In this document: piece by piece, positions 8,766 to 19,315 of the stretch
Position numbering within the stretch: position 1 is the stretch's first letter
Layout of the letters: each line of letters opens with the position of its first letter
DNA from: Sacculina carcini
Lineage: Eukaryota > Arthropoda > Thecostraca > Sacculinidae
Direction of reading: 5' to 3'
Assembly: GCA_916048095.2 (NCBI GenBank)
Contig: OU696597.1
Location: 4,563,747 to 4,627,746 of the forward strand
Length of the DNA stretch: 64,000 bases
Notes under the pieces: model-generated
Told to the model about the DNA's origin: nothing
Databases searched by the model: none
What the model saw: the letters and a program-made list of their open reading frames with translations, nothing else
Made by a program: the position numbers and the translations under genes

Positions 8766-8915
8766 GTCTTAACAGACCCAAGACAACGTTGACAGGGCCT
8801 TTGAGAATGATGGACATTCCACCTGGATGTGTTGCACGGAGAAGTGTGCATTACATGCGATACACGTGGGTTCAGGTTGTCCAAGTAGAAGATGGCGATG
8901 ATAAGTGAGGTCAAC
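8766..8915 (-). pseudogene. 3' end of RNase-H LINE, minus strand, part 2
   Basis: Reverse complement of about 26690-26840 of the intact LINE: the C-terminal zinc-knuckle-like region of ORF2 (QPEPTC..CN...SVQHI..ECPSFS). It is continuous with 8216-8458 once the MITE is removed. It ends abruptly at 8915, where the copy is 5' truncated, as is usual for target-primed reverse transcription. Confidence 0.8.
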
Positions 8916-9191
8916 TTGTGTCTATGGGTTCATCAAATGGTTATATTTCCACCTCATCTGACATTATCATATGACATATTTTCCTTATAAACAAGATATT
9001 GACGAAGTTCACCACTGATATTCCATTATTTACATTGATGAATTTTTCATTTATTAGGATTTTACTAGACTTAAGGCTTTACGAATGTAAGATAGCAATT
9101 TGATGACACAGGTAGGGTCATTACAAAGGTCATTGCTAATCCATGAGCTAATCCTCTGGAAAAATCGCGTACATACAGTTCAGAGAAATTT
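8916..9191. other. AT-rich DNA, nothing recognised
   Basis: No open frame, RNA gene or repeat was recognised between the LINE fragment and the solo-LTR-like block. Confidence 0.5.
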
Positions 9192-9485
9192 TGTATTAAG
9201 TACATTTATTAAGTACAAGAACACAAGGTTGTAAGTGCCCACAAGAGCGCAAACAGGTGTATATGTCACTGAGGGCAGTCCGGCCAGACAAAACACAAAA
9301 TGCGTAGCGAGAGAGAATGAGTCAAACGCAGAGAGAAGCACTGCCAGAATAACTGCCGTTAACACTTAAAACGGGTTTATATAGCTTTATCAGTTAAAAA
9401 TTCGTTACTTTCAAGTGTCACAACGCCCCTGATTGGTCGGTGCTTCTTAAACGCTATTTCATTGGTCAAATTATAATTTAATACA
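9192..9485 (-). mobile_element. Solo-LTR-like block with promoter and poly(A) signals
   Basis: The block is bounded by TGTATTAA (9192-9199) and TTAATACA (9478-9485), an 8-bp TG...CA inverted repeat as in LTR ends. On the minus strand it carries, in order, two CCAAT boxes (about 9461 and 9434), a TATATAA box (about 9380) and an AATAAA (about 9208), the U3-R-U5 order of an LTR. The flanks AATTT and TTTCA do not form a clear 4-6-bp duplication. A host promoter read leftward is the alternative. Confidence 0.4.
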
Positions 9486-9604
9486 TTTCAAATGGATTTG
9501 AAACGTTCGCGGAATTACAGTTAGCTATGCTGCAGGCGTCGTTGATGCGTGTCATGTTTCGGGGAGTAAACTTTGTTTTGGGGGTGAGTTTTGTTTGATC
9601 TACC

Positions 9605-9753
9605 TCCCGCTCCGCTCTCTCTCGCTTCGCTTACAACTGAAACAATCGACACAACAACTGAAATACAACTGAAATACTCGACACAAGTGAAACAATCTGT
9701 ATCTGTGTGCGTGTGGAACATACACTCGAACAATTCGGCATGCTTGAAACAAT

Positions 9754-9787
<34 letters not shown>

Positions 9788-9905
9788 AACATACACTCGA
9801 ACAATTCGGCATGCTTGAATCAATCTGTGTGTGTGTGTGTGGAACATACACTCGAACAATTCGGCATGTTTGAAGCGATGTGTGTGCGCATGTGTGTAAT
9901 ATACA
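9605..9905. repeat. Minisatellite: about 45-bp unit separated by (GT)n, three copies
   Basis: The phrase GGAACATACACTCGAACAAT continuing to TCGGCATGCTTGAA occurs at about 9716, 9786 and 9840, each preceded by a GT run of different length. Open frames across it are artefacts of the repeats. Confidence 0.85.
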
Positions 9906-10600
9906 CATGCACCGTTTGACACAGTTTGACACGCACACTGAACGAGTGAACGGTTACATGAAAAAATTGAACATTTGAACAATCGATGACACGCACATGA
10001 ATGTATAGTCAGTTCACTGAAGTCGTGCGCATGACAATCAAACGTGATATGCAAAATGATTATAATTGTTGTGATTATTCTTCAAACATAAACTGGAGAA
10101 TGAGGAACTTTTGACAGCTTTCGACGCGCCAGTTAGAAGTTTTTTTTCACATAAACATTTCACATGAAAGACCATTACTCTTTAATGAATTACACCCCAG
10201 GTACAGTTATGAACATCTCAGACGTATTTTGGTGCAGTCAAGCAAACACAAGTTGCAGGACATCACTCTAATTATTGGCAAATATGAGGTGATAAGGCAA
10301 CCGCTTGTCAAAGTGAAACCCATAGACGGACACCAAAGTAAAACACTCAAATCAGTACTATATCTGAGTTTGTGTTGCACGGCACTAAACAATACATACT
10401 TACATACATAAAGTAATACATACATAATACATACATAAAGTGGAGAGTCGCTGGAGTTGATAATGCTGGTGGTCGTGTCATTGGCTCCATCACAGACAAC
10501 CACAATGTCAACTAGAGCTACTGCAAGATATTCTATTTTCCAGGTAATTTCCCTGTGACAGCCAAGCATCGCATAGACAAAGAGCGCGTTTGGTTTCACG
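9906..10600. other. Mixed DNA, nothing firmly recognised
   Basis: Contains a short tandem of ATACATACATAA near 10396-10440. Balanced-composition DNA follows at 10470-10600, where a frame (VTAKHRIDKERVWFHAF) runs into the repeat at 10603. I do not recognise it. Confidence 0.4.
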
Positions 10601-10602
10601 CT

Positions 10603-10840
10603 TTCAACACCAAAGATCGCCTGAAGTGGATGTGGACGTCTGGGTACATGAAATTGTACCCAAGCGTCATGAAAATGGAGTGGGGATAAAGCGTGATTGT
10701 CCTGCGTATGTCAATTCCCATTTGTATTTGTGATTGGATTGTGATTGGTATGGTGAGAGTATGTGTCACTGCCAGGCCTGCTCTTTACGCCCTTCAGAAC
10801 CAAAGCAGGGCGGTGACATGTAACCTCTCTTGTAACCCAC
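10603..10840 (+). repeat. Dispersed 230-bp repeat (pairs with 13920-14130)
   Basis: From CCAAAGATCGCC to GGGCGGTGACATGTAAC this is about 90% identical to 13920-14130. One frame (VDVWVHEIVPKRHENGVGIK ... stop near 10730) is open in both copies. In the 13.9-kb copy it lies directly downstream of the membrane-helix exon, so it may be its 3' UTR or an alternative tail. Confidence 0.7.
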
Positions 10841-11717
10841 ATTTTCATTTTTAGCGTGACGAACGCGCTGGTGCGTGTGCGTTGCGACTTCGGTTTTCAA
10901 GCAAATGGACAAACTGGAACCAGGGACATGCCAGTTGCCTCCACTAATAGCTGGAGACAAAGATGGGAGAGATCGGGATCAGCTGTCGAGATGAAGCCGC
11001 ATGACCCGTATCGGAATAAAGTAGACGGCTCACTTTCGTGGAATAATCATAGTACCGAAGTGTACGACACTATCAGTATGAATTGAACTTTTGCCGACCG
11101 TCCATATCTGTTGAACCACAATAACAGAGCGTGGATCGTACGGTATTATACCTACAAAACGCACTCTAAATCTGCCGTATCAGCTGTCGACGGACCATTT
11201 CCGAACAAGACATCGGCAAACTTACGGTGGTGTGCTTGGTCGAGTATATGCTGCGATCGATCACCGTGTGCTCCCCGCTGTTGTCCGCCTCGCCGGATAT
11301 AAGAGGAACTAAGTACTGAATTTGAGAGCAGAGGCGGATGCAAGAGAGGGCTAAGTAAGAAGGTTAGTCACATACTCACTGCTTTCGTGTTGGCTGTTTC
11401 ATGTTTGCTGCACAGAGGATGTTTCGTATTCAGATCACGTCGAAGTCAAAGCACGTCGGGATCACTACTGTACCGAAGGTAGACATGGAGTACACATGAG
11501 GGTTAATACTGGGGTCAGACCATACAAGGGTACTGTATGTGATGAACAATTCATAAATAGTAGTAACCTAACAACACACATGAGACCCTCTGCGGTAGGG
11601 GGCTATAATTCTGCCTTGATGGCGATTGCGCTGATTTCATCAGTCACATAATTTTGGATATGCGTCATATATGGCATATGTACTTCAAGATGCTGCCTAC
11701 GAGCAGCGGTGCAGCCA
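10841..11717. other. Mixed DNA with short open frames, unrecognised
   Basis: After ATTTTTAG (acceptor-like, about 10853) a 76-codon frame runs to 11084. A second short open region lies at 11120-11300. Neither shows a motif I recognise. The rest is AT/GC mixed with no repeats noticed. Confidence 0.35.
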
Positions 11718-13738
11718 GAGAGACGGCTAACAAATTTGTTAATTTAACTTTGCATTCACCTCAACACTAACTATTCCCGGGCTAATGTGTGTGTATATGC
11801 ATGTATATCTGTGTGTGTGTATGTGTGTAATCTCTTCAAGAAGCTTTTTACGCGACAAACGTCCGCGTGAAACTACGTATTGGAAAGAAAATATCCACCA
11901 TCAATGACAGACTGAAGCCCTCAGTAGAAACTGAACAACGTCGTAGTGAACATGCTGCTGTATCGTGCATCAAAACAAACCCGAAATACTTTCATCGATA
12001 TGCAGCAAACAAGTCCTCTTTAAGAACAGGCATTGACCCTCTAGTCAGATCAGATGGTGTCGTCATAGATGAACCCAGATCTGTTGTAGACACACTCCGC
12101 TCTCAGTTTGAGAAAGTGTTCAGCATACCGGATGCCGATAAACTGTAAATACGCCCGTGGAATTTTTCTCAAATGAAGGCTTGTTGTCGTTGAGGGATAT
12201 GCACTTGTCAGCCAGTATGATTCATATGGTAATAAAGGAGAAACTGGACATACATCAGCTGGACCTGAGCCATTTCCACCAATATTTAAAAAAAATTGTG
12301 TTGGGGAATTAAGTAAACCTTTGATACTACTCTAAAAAACCTCTTTAGAAACAGGCACAATTCCTACAAAGATAAAAAGTGCAAAAGTAACACCTATACA
12401 TAAAGGCGGTTCTAAAAACGAGACCAAAAATTACAGACCGGTAGCTCTTACCTCTCATATAATCAAGATGCTTGAAAAACTCATTGTTAGAAAAATATCC
12501 ACGTATATAGAGGAGAAAGAAATGGTGAACACAAACCAACATGGTTTCCGTTCAGGTCGGTCATGTCTGACCCAATTACTTGGACACTACGGAAGAGTGC
12601 TGAATTCGTTGGAAAGCAATAAAGATGTGGACGTGATTTACCTTGATTTCGCTAAGGCTTTTGATAAGGTCGATCACGGTATACTTCTTCATAAGCTCCG
12701 CCAATTGGGTATCTCAGGAAGACTTGGTATTTGGATGCATTGCTTTCTCACTGGCAGAACACAAGTTGTGGCTGCTGACGGGGTGGAATCTGCACCGATG
12801 TTGGTCACCAGTGGAGTTCCGAAGGGCACTTTACTCAGTCCACTATTATTTACCATCTACATATCAGATATAGACAGCTACACACAACACTCTCATGACG
12901 GGTGCTTTGCCGACGATACTCGTGTGTCCCGAGAAGTATCAACATCGTCTGACGCTGAATGATAACAACATGGTTTTCAATCTAAATTACTAAAATACTA
13001 AAACTAAATTTGAACACATTAGATATAGTTGGAGAAATAATCACAACCATGCAGCCAGTTACGCCGCACAACATGGCACAGTTATCACCAAAAAAGATCA
13101 GGTCCAAGATTTAGGCGTCACTCTCAGTAGTGATTGCAGTTTCACTGTCCATATTGAAAATGCCACCAATAAAGCTCGTGGCCAAGCTGCCTGGATCTTA
13201 CGTACATTTGGAACTCGCGAGGCGGAACCTATGCGTGTACTATTCAAAACATTGGTGCTTCCAATACTAGAATACTGTTCTCAATTGTGGAGTCCATGGA
13301 AGGCTTGTGAGAAACAACTTTTAGAAGGAGTACAGAGATCTTTCACAGCCAAAATAAAATCAGTGAGACATCTAAGTTACTGGAACCGAATCAAGGCACT
13401 TCGACTTTTCTCGTTAGAACGACGCCGTGAGAGATATTATATCATCTACCTGTACAAAATAATGACGGGAAAAGTGATGAACAGTGTCGACATACAGTTC
13501 TACACACACAGACGACTTGGAAAACTCTGTCGCATACATAAAATCAACTCAGAAGAGACCACGAGAGTAAAAACCATCAAGAACAATTCTTTTTCCATCA
13601 ATGCTGCAAGGCTCTCCAACGTCCTACCTAGAGAATCGAGAGACATGTGCGGTGTTAGCCTCAATACATTCAAGCGGAAGCTGGATGAATTTCTCTTCAC
13701 TGTACCGGACGAGCCAATGGCTCGTTTGTGTGTGTATA
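11718..13738 (+). pseudogene. CR1/L2-like LINE ORF2 remnant, copy B
   Basis: Carries the EN-RT linker (11867-12146), most of RT (12410-12960) and the C-terminal domain (13018-13720). RT motifs seen: NQHGFRSGRSC; VIYLDFAKAFDKVDH with the first catalytic Asp; SGVPKGTLLSPLLF (Lys where Gln is usual); and CFADD, the second catalytic pair. The C-terminus has LEYCSQLWSPW and a Lys/Arg-rich tail ending in FKRKLDEFLF, typical of CR1/L2. Frame breaks at 12146 (stop after DADKL), about 12300 (A-run) and 12962 prevent expression. The endonuclease is absent or further upstream. GT repeats follow the 3' end. Confidence 0.85.
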
Positions 13739-13802
13739 TGTGTATGTGTATCTCGTGTATGTGTGTGTATATGTATCATGTGTGTATGTGTGTGTTTCCG
13801 CA

Positions 13803-13938
13803 GGCCGAGAAGGGCGCAAATATAAATGTCACGGTCACGTTCGCGGTCACGATCGCGGTCACGGTCGGCGTTGTATACGCAGTATACAGATTATACGTAT
13901 ACTTCTCCAAAATAGAGGTATCCAAAGATCGCCTTTAG
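13803..13938 (+). other. Candidate terminal exon encoding a membrane helix (copy 2)
   Basis: After TTTCCGCAG|GCCGAGAA the frame AEKGANINVTVTFAVTIAVT continues VGVVYAVYRLYVYF and stops at TAG (13936-13938). It shares the acceptor, the hydrophobic pattern and the Ile-Glu-Val tail with 3736-3889. DNA between the copies has diverged, but Val/Ala/Thr codons keep the hydrophobic character, so the membrane frame is favoured. It lies just after a LINE 3' end and GT repeats, and could be fused by chance to the LINE frame (13231-13938 is one open frame). Confidence 0.4.
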
Positions 13939-14130
13939 TGGATATGAGCGTCTGGGTACATGAAAGTGTACCCAAGCGTCATGAGGATGGAGTGGGGATA
14001 AAGCGTGATTGTCCTGTGTATGTCAATTCCCATTTTGGTTTGTGATTGGTATGGTGAGAGTATGTGTCACCGTCAGGCCTGCTCTTAAGGCCCTTCAGAA
14101 CCAAAGCAGGGCGGTGACATGTAACATCAC
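13920..14130 (+). repeat. Second copy of the 10603-10840 repeat
   Basis: Same order of phrases (AAAGATCGCC, TCTGGGTACATGAAA, GGCGGTGACATGTAAC). Overlaps the last codons of the exon candidate at 13803-13938. Confidence 0.7.
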
Positions 14131-14336
14131 CTCAGCGGCCCACAAAATATCATTATCTGTGCCGTTATTATCAACGTCGTGACTATATGTGCACCGCAAC
14201 CGCTCGAGGGGGCTTCTCCAGATGTCAGGTACCAGCTAACTTCTCACATACAGACATACAAACACACGCAAATCTCCAGCCCGCCAACAGCTGGTTCAAG
14301 CGATTCAAGGACGGAGATGTCGATGCAGTGGGTTTC
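14131..14336 (+). repeat. Hydrophobic-segment repeat joined to a mariner fragment
   Basis: 14131-14290 matches 38925-39085 (CATTATCTGTGCCGTTA...). Positions 14291-14330 read WFKRFKDGDVDAV, the end of the helix-turn-helix region of the mariner transposase present at 46020-46712. The same junction is found at 39085, so the two parts were duplicated as one unit. Confidence 0.7.
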
Positions 14337-15020
14337 TTTTGAAAAAAAACCAAAAACCATGGTTTTTTAGAAAAAATAAAAAATCATTGGTTTTTTGGTT
14401 TATTTATTTATGAAAACCTAGTGACTAAAAATCGTTTTGTCCATGGAGGTTAATTCATGTTTGTTTTCAGAGTGAACACAGTTTTTTTAAACTCAGGTTT
14501 CTCAAAATAATGTTTTTCATAGAAACTCAAATGTTTTGTCGTAAATATTCAGGATTTCTCATAAATACCAACTACAATGTTTCCCTAGCAAAAAACAAAA
14601 ATGTTAATAAAAAATCCCATATCGTGCAAACCCATAAAATCATGCCAAAAAGTAATATTTATGAAGATTTAAAACTGTATTAATGAACTCATTTACTAAT
14701 TCTGAAAATATTTTATCATTCCTATATAAGAAATATCATTTCTGTCAAAAAACAATTTAAAAATAAACATGTTTTTTAAGAAAAAGCCACTTGGTTTAAA
14801 CCATGGTTTAAAGTTATATGTAACATGTAAAATAATATATAACATGTAAACCAAATGGTTTAAACCAAACAAACCCTGCTGGAAGTTCGTGAAAAATTCG
14901 CGCATTGTCTTTTGTCTTTCTTCCCCACCTTGGGCAAATGTTTGAGAGTGGTCTAGTTCAATTTTAACTAGGGTATTTAATTGACATTGGTTTCGGTTGT
15001 GAATTCTTCTCAGACCATCT
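14337..15020. repeat. AT-rich repeat with GGTTTAAACC motifs
   Basis: Contains several AAACCATGGTTT and TGGTTTAAACCA palindromes, and a 55-bp phrase (14757-14813) that is repeated at 15511-15566. A related ATAACATGTAA..AAATGGTTTA phrase appears near 19085-19120. This is probably a degenerate DNA-transposon relic; no TSD was recognised. Confidence 0.5.
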
Positions 15021-15024
15021 ATGG

Positions 15025-15222
15025 TTATATTAGTGCGTAAATTTTACTGTGTAGCAGCTTAATAGCTAATTTAATGTTTAATTTTTTTTTCGTCCGTTTA
15101 TAATCTGCTTTCTCATCGAACTTCATCATCAATGCACTGAAATTTCCAGAACGTGCAAGCCGATTCGTGCCGGCTGCGAGAATCTGGTCTGCCACGGCGA
15201 CAAATGCCGACTGGTTCCGTAT
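15025..15222 (-). other. Unidentified exon-like open frame, minus strand
   Basis: On the minus strand, after an acceptor-like GACGCAG at about 15270 and the small MITE, the frame reads IRNQSAFVAVADQILAAGTN then RLARSGNFSALMMK with balanced amino-acid use, then drops into Lys-rich AT-rich sequence. Its composition contrasts with the AT-rich flanks. I do not recognise the protein. Confidence 0.3.
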
Positions 15223-15260
15223 CAACGCCACCTAGACACCTAGTAGTCTAGGTGGCATTG
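15223..15260. mobile_element. 38-bp minimal hAT relic with exact 8-bp TSD
   Basis: The element CAACGCCACCTAGA ... TCTAGGTGGCATTG consists of little more than its two terminal inverted repeats. It is flanked by TTCCGTAT at 15215-15222 and 15261-15268. The terminus fits the hAT consensus YARNG (CAACG/CAATG). It belongs to the family with 201-bp copies at 33661 and 45153. Confidence 0.85.
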
Positions 15261-15444
15261 TTCCGTATCTGCGTCGATTGACGTCATCCACCATTCGTGA
15301 CGTCACACTGAAGTGTCAGCCAGTCGCCAGTGAGATGTTTATCTTTTGTTTGCACCAGCAGGATTCTTAGCCGGGGTGTTCGCTTTCCCAGGGGACATTT
15401 TTCCTAAGAGTCTCGGGGATTTCTGTGAACAAATGAGCTGAATC

Positions 15445-15495
15445 ATATCACTCACCTGATTTATATTTTCAATATATAAATCAGGTGAGTGATAT
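15445..15495. repeat. Perfect 22-bp inverted repeat with 7-nt loop
   Basis: ATATCACTCACCTGATTTAT (15445 onward) pairs exactly with 15474-15495. Each arm contains CAGGTGAGT, a strong 5' splice-site match, in opposite orientations. A third CAGGTGAGT follows at 15501. The inverted repeat may be a MITE core or a fold-back element. Confidence 0.8.
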
Positions 15496-15499
15496 ATAA

Positions 15500-16349
15500 A
15501 ACAGGTGAGTAAAAATAAACATGTTTTTTAAGAAAAAGCCACTTGGTTTAAACCATGGTTTAAAGTAATGGAGCTACTGCCGTATTAGCCAACGAACCAT
15601 TTTGGCCAACCGCTCAGCGGACGATGTACGATGCGATGAATATCGATGAATATCGACGTTGGCTAAAATGGTACATGTTGTGAGTGCATCTGACAGTGGC
15701 GTATATCTAGTGACTGAAAATTAAGCGAGTGACCATCTTGGCCATTTTTTCCTCAGCTGTATGTAGTTCAGTGGCTTCCAAACTTTTGAAAGTTTTGAAA
15801 ACATTCAAAGACGGATTGCCCAATCGTTCTATAGCCTTGACAATTTTCGCCGTTTTTGTGTAAAAATTTGATAACAAATTTTTCAAATGCTATTTTCGAG
15901 AGCCCTTTTGAACTGGATCATTACTTTATTATAAATTTCAGTGGTGTTTCCTTGTAAGTTTATGCACAGTAAGGTTAATTGCATTGTACATTTCCACGAC
16001 TTAATAATTCGACTGTGTGTGTGTGTGTATTCACATATATAGTATTTATTTTTTGGCGAAGAAATGTTGTGTTATCCGGTTGTTATTGAGCTGAAATGGT
16101 GAGTTTTGATTAAGAGTATAAGGTAAGTACACTTTTGTAAGTATCCTTTATGAATAATATATGCATTTCAGCACATTTACACTTTATGCTAACATAAGCA
16201 ACATGTTTCTGTACACCAGTGAAAGACGCGAATTCAAACTGTTGCTGCACAACACAAATGGTTCACAAGACGGTAAGAGATTTCATGCAGACAACTTCAG
16301 TTATGTGTTTTTATCATTATTAGTTCTTGCTGCACTGATAAGACATTGC
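15500..16349. other. AT-rich DNA with one hAT-like terminus
   Basis: A CAGTGGCTTCCAAACTTTTG terminus, like that of CAGTGGTT-type hAT MITEs, begins at about 15772; no matching right end was recognised. The rest is AT-rich with a short GT run near 16015. Confidence 0.4.
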
Positions 16350-17600
16350 TAGGGCTGTCAAAAGTTAATAAAGTTACTTTTTCACCTAATGGTCACTTTT
16401 TCATAAGCTACCTAAAACTGCATGAAAAAGTTGTGTACCATAATTATTAAAAAAGTTATTAGGTTACCAAAAGTTACTTTTTCATCGTTAGGTTACTTTT
16501 TTGCTTTTAAGGTGACTTTTTTATCGTCAGGTTACCTTTTGTTATTATTCTTGTTATTAGGTAAGTTTACCACGAAGTTTGGTGACTTTTTGCAGATAAG
16601 AGGCACAAAAACGGTATATATGAGGATAAAATAGGAGAAGAGATGGAATATTAGGTCTGAAGATCCAGAAATGTCAACATTTCTGCTCTTAGGATTTAGC
16701 AATTGATATTCATCCTAATATCCGTGCTACTCGATATTTATACGTTTTTGGGTACGCAGGATAGTGTAATTCCATTTTAGGAAATGGCCACGAACCGGAG
16801 GGTTTCGTGAGATGTTCGGAGCGTGGTATAGTACGATGTGTGATCTCTCTATACCAGATACTGCACTGTAGCACTTGACAGTACGTATTTACTTGAACAG
16901 GAATTTGCACGGGATTTTCAGGGCGTGAGATCGCGCCATTATCCCACGTTTGACATATGGGAGGACGGGGGGCATTCACACATGCATTTACGCTCACAAT
17001 AATATACAAATTGTAGTACGTGCTATTTGTTAAAAAGTTCCATTGATAAAATATAAAGATAATTATTGCGACCATTACTAAAACTATTTACATTTGCAAT
17101 TAGTGTATTTCGCATTTGTATGAGCTTTCCACTTAAAATTATATTTTGATGGTTATGCTCCTTTTTCGATGTTAGCTAAATGATGTTAAGTCACTTTTGG
17201 TTGTTTTTTGTAAAAATGGTACCAGATCGGAGAGGGTGGAAAAGTAGTACCAACTCGGAAAGATTATAAAATAGAAGGACTGGTGTATTTTCTTCCTTCA
17301 GAACTGCAAACAGAAATTGACCTTTTTTGAAGGATATTTTTACGAAGGTTAGGTTATTTATATGTTACTTTTTACAGGTTATTATGTTACTTTATATGTT
17401 CACAAACAAACAACAAACAAACCGTGTACTTCATATAGAGCACTAATCAGCAAAGGCGTGATAAACATGTGATAAAACGATACAAAAGTGATAATAACAT
17501 TCAAACTCATAGGTTATTTTTAGGTTACTTTTTAGGTTACTTTTTGTCGAAAATAAAGTTACTTTTTTCTGATTTTTAGGTTACTTTTTTGACAGCCCTA
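16350..17600. mobile_element. Non-autonomous hAT-like element, 1251 bp, copy 1
   Basis: Ends TAGGGCTGTCAAAAG / CTTTTTTGACAGCCCTA, flanked by an exact 8-bp duplication GACATTGC (16342-16349 and 17601-17608). The subterminal regions are full of AGGTTACTTTTT-type repeats on both sides. A second copy lies at 52739-54021. Open frames inside are short and show no transposase motif. The TSD length and TIR fit hAT; transposition would need a transposase supplied elsewhere. Confidence 0.9.
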
Positions 17601-17608
17601 GACATTGC

Positions 17609-19253
17609 GTAATAATTTTTGCACTGATATTTGCATGCCAGTGGTTGTGTGTTGGTGTGGGTGTGCATGTTTGTGAGATTGTGTCTGCCCGTCTCTTCTG
17701 CTCGCCTAAGCTTTATATAGACACAATGCTGCAGAAAATCGGTCCTGATTGGCAAGATCAATGGTAGCAGTGTGACCTTGTCTAGCATCAGTGTTGCAAC
17801 ACGTTATGTCAACAGTGCTATATCAATCAGAGCATCAATTTCAGTTGTGTGATGCTAGCTGGCTTGCTGACAGATATATATGGGTGGTGCGTGTTTTGAT
17901 AATCTATCAGCAATACTCGTCTAATAGATCAAAGTTGGTAAGTGTAGTGAATTGTAGAATTTAAATACAAATAGGTATGTAAATGAAATGTCGTCTTTCT
18001 TTACACTGGACATATGTTGCACGCGTGACGCGACTGGCATTATTCTCACTGAGCTCAATAGAGAATGGTTATTTATCTTTGCTTATATCTGTTCAATTTT
18101 TAATCCGTAGAAATATATTAAATTATCGCTCAACAAAACAAATTTCCTTTCAAATTTGGCGCTTCAAATTTGCTTTCAAATATGATGTTTGTCAAGGCTT
18201 TCACATAAAGAATAAATTCAGGCATTAAATTTGAATTATATATTTTTTCAGCCCATTGAAAGTTTTCATCCATTTTCATCAATTTCTTAAATTCAGCCAA
18301 CATAAAATGGAATTTAGCACTATCTCAGATGCTGCGAAACATGTTGCAACGAGTGACGCTAGTGGCTCCGCTTTGTTTTATATAAATATGCTCAATATTT
18401 TTTAGGAATATCGTTTATTTGTCATTAAATTTGAATTTTTGGTGTGTTTTTAAATCTCATCGTTTCTAGTGAATAAAGAATTATTTTTAAACCCTTTGAT
18501 GGGTTAAAGCGGAGTGGTTGCATCCGTGCATTGATCATTTCCTGTGTGTGGTTCGTTAAGTGTTGCTTTTGTGGTGCGGGAAGTCAGGTTTTTTCTTTGT
18601 ATTTGTGTGATAGGTGATGTATTTTAGCACTAAAATGCTTTGATGTCTTAGGTTAATATATCATTGATTGTCTAATAGGTTAATATATCATTGATTGATT
18701 TATTGATTGATTTGAGCCAAAGGGTTGTTATTCTGATTTTAGCAAATAGGTGCATGTGATTGGGGTTAATAATGAGGTTGTGTATGATATTTCTACTGTT
18801 TGTATAGGTTTTAACTCTGCCTACTGCATAGTTAGAGCTACAGGTATCGTAAACTTTTATTTTTGGTAGTTTGTGGGCTTTAATTATTCGCTCAGCTGTA
18901 TGTTTTTCATTAGGATTGATATTGGCCTATGTGGAGTGTGTTATTAGGTGTAAGGGAGAAACGATCCTAGATATCCTAGATCCTAGATTCCTAGGTAGAA
19001 ACGAGATTTAAGGACGCCAAATATAACGCACAAAGCCATTATACCTGTAAACGTGTAAGACGGCCATGTGTTGTAATATGTAATATGTAACATAACATAT
19101 AACATGTAATCCAAATGGTTTACGATTTTTGACAGTCAAGCCCGTGTGCGCACAGTCAAGCCCGAATCCTAAGCGAGTTAGATAGTACAAGCGGCCATTA
19201 TACCTGACTCGCTGATAACGCCGACTTATCAGTCAACAAACTATTCACTGTTT
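17609..19253. other. AT-rich intergenic DNA, nothing recognised
   Basis: Long AT-rich stretch without coding signal. A CCTAGAT short tandem lies near 18967-18995 (ATCCTAGATATCCTAGATCC). TTGATTGATT repeats lie near 18670-18715. Confidence 0.6.
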
Positions 19254-19283
19254 ACCACTGAACAGTGAATTCTCTGTTCAGTG
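19254..19283. repeat. Hairpin CCACTGAACAG / CTGTTCAGTGG
   Basis: An 11-bp perfect inverted repeat with an 8-nt spacer, about 35 bp before the broken start of the first gag copy. It marks the left edge of the tandem composite array. Confidence 0.75.
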
Positions 19284-19315
19284 GAACAGAGAGTAGCAGA
19301 GAGAACAGAGTTATG

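Noticed and set aside
13231..13938. One 235-codon protein joining the LINE C-terminus to a membrane helix
   Set aside because: The two parts are separated by GT-repeat translation and a splice-acceptor-like sequence; the helix part occurs elsewhere without the LINE. Treated as two features.
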